From positions 1-8,981 of the forward strand of contig JAICLG010000116.1 in NCBI GenBank assembly GCA_025927515.1: 8,981 nt of DNA, in the 5' to 3' direction. Under the pieces are notes generated by a model. The model did not search any database, was not told the origin of the DNA, and was given only the letters and a program-made list of their open reading frames with translations. This document shows positions 6,184 to 8,981 of the stretch, in pieces. Position 1 is the first letter of the stretch, and each line of letters begins with the position of its first letter. The stretch is from Hyphomicrobium sp. (lineage in GTDB: Bacteria; Pseudomonadota; Alphaproteobacteria; Rhizobiales; Hyphomicrobiaceae). The position numbers and the translations under genes are program-made.

Positions 6184-6954
6184 TCAGGCCTTGTTCTTCA
6201 ACTGCCGGAGGCGCGCGAAGACCTCCAAATCCAGAGCGCCCTCGAGGCCCAGCCGCGCGCGGATTGTCCGCGACTGCGGCCTTAGAAAAGGATTGGTTTC
6301 TTTTTCCTGATCGATGGTCGTGGGCAGCGTCGGCTTGCCCTCCGAGCGAAGTCTCTCGACTTCGGCGACGCGCGCCTCCAACGCTTCGTTTTCGGGTTCG
6401 ACCACCAAGGCAAAACGGCCATTGCTCAATGTATACTCGTGCCCGCAATAAATGCGCGTGTCGCCGGGCAGGGCAGCGATCTTCGAAAGCGAGTCCCACA
6501 TCGTCTCCGCATCGCCTTCGAAAATCCGGCCGCAGCCCAGCGAGAACAGCGTATCGCCCGTAAACGCCAGCGCGTCATCGGGCCAATAATAGGTTATGTG
6601 ACCGAGCGTATGTCCCGGCGTTTCAAGGACTTTGATCGGGTGCCCCGCAAATTCGAGGGAAGATGAAGCCGTTACCTCTCGCGTCAGGTCGGGAATGCGC
6701 TCAGCCTCGGCTCCGGGGCCCGTCACGCTCGCGCCGTAGTGCCGCTTGAGCTCTGCGATACCGGCGGTGTGATCGGTATGATGGTGCGTGATGAAAATGT
6801 GGTTCAGCCGCCAGCCGCGTTCGTTGAGGGCGGCTGTGATGGTCGCCGCATGCGGCGCGTCGATGGCCGCCGTCTGGCCGGAGCCATGATCGTGCAAAAG
6901 CACGCAGTAGTTGTCTGCTAGACAAGGTAGAAGAACGATTTCCAGGGCTCCCAT
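6184..6954 (-). CDS. gloB: Hydroxyacylglutathione hydrolase (glyoxalase II)
   Basis: Glyoxalase II hydrolyses S-D-lactoylglutathione to D-lactate and glutathione, the second step of methylglyoxal detoxification in the cytoplasm. The 256-residue length is typical. The metallo-beta-lactamase domain shows THHHTDH at 56-62 (H57, H59, D61, H62), H115 in GHTLGH, D134 in FTGDTLF and H172 in CGHEYT, the complete binuclear metal set. The glyoxalase II C-terminal domain follows, with the NPFLR motif at 221-225. The start at 6954 gives the expected MGALEIVLLPCLADNY N-terminus. It lacks a clear Shine-Dalgarno. The frame stays open upstream to 7074, but the extra 40 residues have no family support. It is followed by the DUF985 cupin and is divergent from the methyltransferase gene, a neighbourhood familiar in Hyphomicrobiales. 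Confidence 0.96.
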   Translation of the reverse strand: MGALEIVLLPCLADNYCVLLHDHGSGQTAAIDAPHAATITAALNERGWRLNHIFITHHHTDHTAGIAELKRHYGASVTGPGAEAERIPDLTREVTASSSLEFAGHPIKVLETPGHTLGHITYYWPDDALAFTGDTLFSLGCGRIFEGDAETMWDSLSKIAALPGDTRIYCGHEYTLSNGRFALVVEPENEALEARVAEVERLRSEGKPTLPTTIDQEKETNPFLRPQSRTIRARLGLEGALDLEVFARLRQLKNKA

Positions 6955-7074
6955 GGGGCGACTGTGGTAGGGCTTGCAGCCCGTGTCAAACGGAACGAAA
7001 CGACGCAGCAACTCTTCGCAGCCTGTGCCGTTGCGATGCTCCGCAGGACTGGACGCCGCCGCTCGTACGGGCAA

Positions 7075-7084
7075 GATTATAATC
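7075..7084. promoter_or_regulatory. Palindromic -10-like element between gloB and the methyltransferase gene
   Basis: GATTATAATC is a perfect 10-bp palindrome that contains the consensus -10 hexamer TATAAT on both strands (+ strand 7078-7083; - strand 7081-7076). It lies in the 150-bp divergent gap. For the rightward gene it would place transcription start near 7090, just upstream of the ATG at 7105, which supports that start over earlier frames. No convincing -35 box is seen at 16-18 bp on either strand, so promoter activity is tentative. Confidence 0.4.
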
Positions 7085-7104
7085 GAGTTCGGCCCTTAAG
7101 CTTT

Positions 7105-7848
7105 ATGCCGATGGACGCGAAAAACCTAAGAGAGTTCTACCGTACGTCGCTCGGTCGGCTGGCACGTCGCCACCTCTCGGCCGCGATCCGTCAGCGGTGG
7201 AAAGATGTCAGCGGTCTCGCGGTGGCCGGCGCAGGCTTCGCGTCGCCCTTTCTCGGCTCCTTCCGCCTTGAGGCGGGACGTCTCGCCTGCTTGATGCCGG
7301 CACGCCAAGGGGCGCTCGTGTGGCCGCGATCCGACCGATGCCATTCCGTGCTCGTCGCGGAAACGCAGTGGCCGCTGCCCGACAATTCGATCGACCGCTT
7401 GCTCGCCATTCATTGTCTTGAGCAAGCCGAGCGTGTCGGTCCTCTGCTGCGCGAGATGTGGCGCGTCTTGAAGCCCGAAGGCCGCGTGCTGATCGTGGTG
7501 CCCAACCGTCGCGGGCTCTGGTCGCGCATCGATACGACGCCCTTCGGCGTTGGCCTCCCGTTTAGCCGCGGCCAGCTCGAAACACAGTTGACCGATGCCA
7601 TGTTTACCCCGGACGAATGGGGCGAGGCGCTTTACTTCCCGCCGCTGAACAATAGGCTTCTGCTGCGCATGGCGCCGACGCTCGAACGCTTCGGTCCGAG
7701 CATGTCGATCGGAGTCGCCGGCGTCATTCTCGTTGAAGCGCACAAAGAGGTCATGGCATCCGTATCGAGCGGCCTGAAAGTTGCGCCGGCGAAGGCGAAA
7801 ATGAGGACCGCGGATTCAACCGATCCGGCGGGCGTGCGACGCCGTTAG
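7105..7848 (+). CDS. SAM-dependent methyltransferase-like protein (gloB-adjacent family)
   Basis: The 247-residue protein resembles class I methyltransferases of the type 11 group, of the kind often found divergent from gloB in alphaproteobacteria. Residues 1-30 (NLREFYRTSLGRLARRHL) match this family's N-terminus. The glycine motif is atypical: LAVAGAGFASPFL (38-50) replaces the usual VLDxGxGxG and lacks its acidic residue. Later landmarks are clear: LPDNSIDRLLAIHCLE (91-106), LREMWRVLKPEGRVLIVVPN (115-134), RRGLWSR (135-141), TPFGVGLPFSRGQL (145-158) and GVILVEAHK (206-214). The substrate is unknown. The frame is open back to 6964, but that would run into the promoter region; ATG 7105 and ATG 7111 are the plausible starts, and neither has a clear Shine-Dalgarno. 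The gene ends 5 bp from the metW stop, tail to tail, with no terminator between them. Confidence 0.85.
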   Translation: MPMDAKNLREFYRTSLGRLARRHLSAAIRQRWKDVSGLAVAGAGFASPFLGSFRLEAGRLACLMPARQGALVWPRSDRCHSVLVAETQWPLPDNSIDRLLAIHCLEQAERVGPLLREMWRVLKPEGRVLIVVPNRRGLWSRIDTTPFGVGLPFSRGQLETQLTDAMFTPDEWGEALYFPPLNNRLLLRMAPTLERFGPSMSIGVAGVILVEAHKEVMASVSSGLKVAPAKAKMRTADSTDPAGVRRR

Positions 7849-7853
7849 AAGCT

Positions 7854-8510
7854 TCAAGGATGCTTCGAGCTCTGCAGCAGGAATACGGCTTTCTCGCCGA
7901 ACAGGTTTTGCATCGAGAGTGACCACCTGATCGGCAATTGGCGCTCGTAGTCGTTGAAAGCGACGGCGCGTTCCACCTTGGCATCGACGTGCGCGCAAAG
8001 GTCGGCGAAATCCCGGATCGTGCACAGGTGCGCGTTCGGCGTCAGATACCAGATGTCCGGCAGGTTCGCGGTCATGGGCATCCGACCGCCAAACAGCAAC
8101 GCCATTCGCACCCGCCAATGGCCGAAATTGGGGAACGAGACGATGGCGTGACGGCCAATGCGCAGAAGATTTTCAAGCACGGTCTTCGGCTGCCGCGTGG
8201 CCTGAATGGTCAGCGAGAGAATGACGTAATCGAAGGCCTGATCCGGATAGTTGTCCAAATCGCGGTCAGCGTCGCCTTGGATCACGGACAGTCCGCGCGC
8301 CACGCAGGCATTGACCTTGTCGCGCTGAAGCTCCACGCCACGGCCGTCGACGCCGCGCTGTTCTGAAAGAAGGTGCAGCAACTCGCCATCGCCGCAACCG
8401 ACGTCAAGCACGCGCGCGCCGGTTTCGACCATTTCGGCAATCAGCAGATGGTCGACGCGGTGCGTACTATTTTTCGCGGCGACGGGTGGCGAGCGGTCAG
8501 GAGCGTTCAT
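7854..8510 (-). CDS. metW: Methionine biosynthesis protein MetW
   Basis: MetW is a class I methyltransferase-fold protein that is almost always encoded next to metX and is tied to methionine synthesis from homoserine; its exact biochemical job is less well settled than that of MetX. The 218-residue protein has SAM motif I at 34-44 (VLDVGCGDGEL), the acidic loop GVELQRDKV (58-66), VIQGDADRDL (77-86) and the MetW hallmark VSFPNFGHWRVR (124-135), then TPNAHLCTIRDFADLC (157-172). The ATG at 8510 overlaps the metX stop as ATGA, and GGAGAG lies 6 nt upstream inside the metX end, so the two genes are translationally coupled. Confidence 0.96.
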   Translation of the reverse strand: MNAPDRSPPVAAKNSTHRVDHLLIAEMVETGARVLDVGCGDGELLHLLSEQRGVDGRGVELQRDKVNACVARGLSVIQGDADRDLDNYPDQAFDYVILSLTIQATRQPKTVLENLLRIGRHAIVSFPNFGHWRVRMALLFGGRMPMTANLPDIWYLTPNAHLCTIRDFADLCAHVDAKVERAVAFNDYERQLPIRWSLSMQNLFGEKAVFLLQSSKHP

Positions 8511-8981
8511 GCGCGGCTCTCCGTGCCGCCGTTCAAACCGCGCTTCAGCGCGGCGGCGTTGAGGAAACCCCGCACAGTCGCATGGAATGTCGGTTCGTCG
8601 AGCAGGAACGCGTCGTGGCCCTTGTCGCTTTCAATCTCGACGAACGAAACGTTGGCGGCGACGGCATTGAGCGCCTGCACGATCCGCCGGCTTTCCCGCG
8701 TCGGATAGAGCCAGTCGGATGTGAACGACACGATGCAGAATCGCGTTTTGGTGCCGCGGAAAGCGTTGGCGAGCACACCGTCGCGGCCTTCGCGCAGATC
8801 GAAATAATCGAGTGCACGCGTGATATAGAGATAGCTGTTGGCGTCGAAGCGGTCGACGAACGTCGATCCTTGGTGCCGGAGGTAGCTCTCGACCTGAAAG
8901 TCCGCGCTGAAGGAAAACGTCAACGACGAGCGGTCCTGCAAGCTGCGTCCGAATTTCCGGTGCAACGCTTCTTCAGAGAGA
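8507..8981 (-). CDS. metX: Homoserine O-acetyltransferase MetX, C-terminal part (partial)
   Basis: MetX acylates homoserine (acetyl-CoA, or succinyl-CoA in some members) to activate it for sulfur incorporation in methionine synthesis. The frame is open to the right edge, giving 157 residues of an alpha/beta-hydrolase C-terminal half. The segment LSEEALHRKFGR at the edge is internal to the family; a TTG at 8965 is a leucine codon here and not a start. FQVESYLRHQGSTFVDRFD (28-46) and DANSYLYITRALDYFD (46-61) are strongly MetX-like. The catalytic Asp is D89 in TSDWLYP and the catalytic His is H122 in DKGHDAFL (fragment numbering). The nucleophilic Ser region lies beyond the window, so acyl-donor choice cannot be judged. 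The stop overlaps the metW start. Confidence 0.96.
   Translation of the reverse strand, partial: LSEEALHRKFGRSLQDRSSLTFSFSADFQVESYLRHQGSTFVDRFDANSYLYITRALDYFDLREGRDGVLANAFRGTKTRFCIVSFTSDWLYPTRESRRIVQALNAVAANVSFVEIESDKGHDAFLLDEPTFHATVRGFLNAAALKRGLNGGTESRA

Noticed and set aside
6955..7074. 40-residue N-terminal extension of glyoxalase II
   Set aside because: Glyoxalase II normally starts at the MxxEIxxxPCLxDNY segment, as at 6954, and the extension has no signal-peptide character.
6964..7104. N-terminal extension of the methyltransferase gene
   Set aside because: It would begin 10 bp from the gloB start and run through the TATAAT palindrome; its Arg-rich sequence has no family support.

Overview
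The window looks like ordinary core chromosome of a GC-rich alphaproteobacterium, most likely of the Hyphomicrobiales (Hyphomicrobium or a relative). This rests on the phaR-phaA-phaB arrangement, the metX-metW pair with an ATGA overlap, and a gloB gene divergent from a gloB-associated methyltransferase. The genus is inferred from gene content and sequence style and was not tested by a search. Nothing suggests horizontal transfer: I saw no insertion sequence, integrase, phage gene, tRNA, rRNA or CRISPR array.

Layout, left to right. (1) 1-450: the C-terminal end of an EAL-domain (c-di-GMP phosphodiesterase type) protein whose start lies outside the window. (2) 472-3414: the polyhydroxybutyrate block. 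The regulator phaR runs leftward and is divergent from phaA and phaB, which run rightward from a shared 274-bp control region. PhaA condenses two acetyl-CoA and PhaB reduces the product with NADPH to (R)-3-hydroxybutyryl-CoA. The polymerase PhaC is not in the window. A 12-bp hairpin lies between phaA and phaB, and a strong intrinsic terminator follows phaB. (3) 3538-5517: a leftward 659-residue protein with an N-terminal NYN (PIN-like) nuclease domain, a LOTUS/OST-HTH-like RNA-binding domain, a long Pro/Gln/Ser-rich linker and an unassigned C-terminal helical domain. This is the least understood gene here. (4) 5518-5727: 210 bp with no supported gene. (5) 5728-6954: gloB (glyoxalase II) followed 21 bp later by a DUF985 cupin, a probable two-gene leftward operon. 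(6) 7105-7848: a rightward SAM-methyltransferase-like gene divergent from gloB. (7) 7854-8981: metW and the C-terminal part of metX, leftward, for methionine biosynthesis. metX runs off the right edge.

The blocks are separate housekeeping units (storage polymer, methylglyoxal detoxification, methionine synthesis) and do not form one system. I found no convincing previously undescribed multi-gene system. The best candidates for follow-up are the NYN-LOTUS-linker protein, the methyltransferase-like protein with a degenerate SAM motif, and the regulatory DNA around the pha genes.
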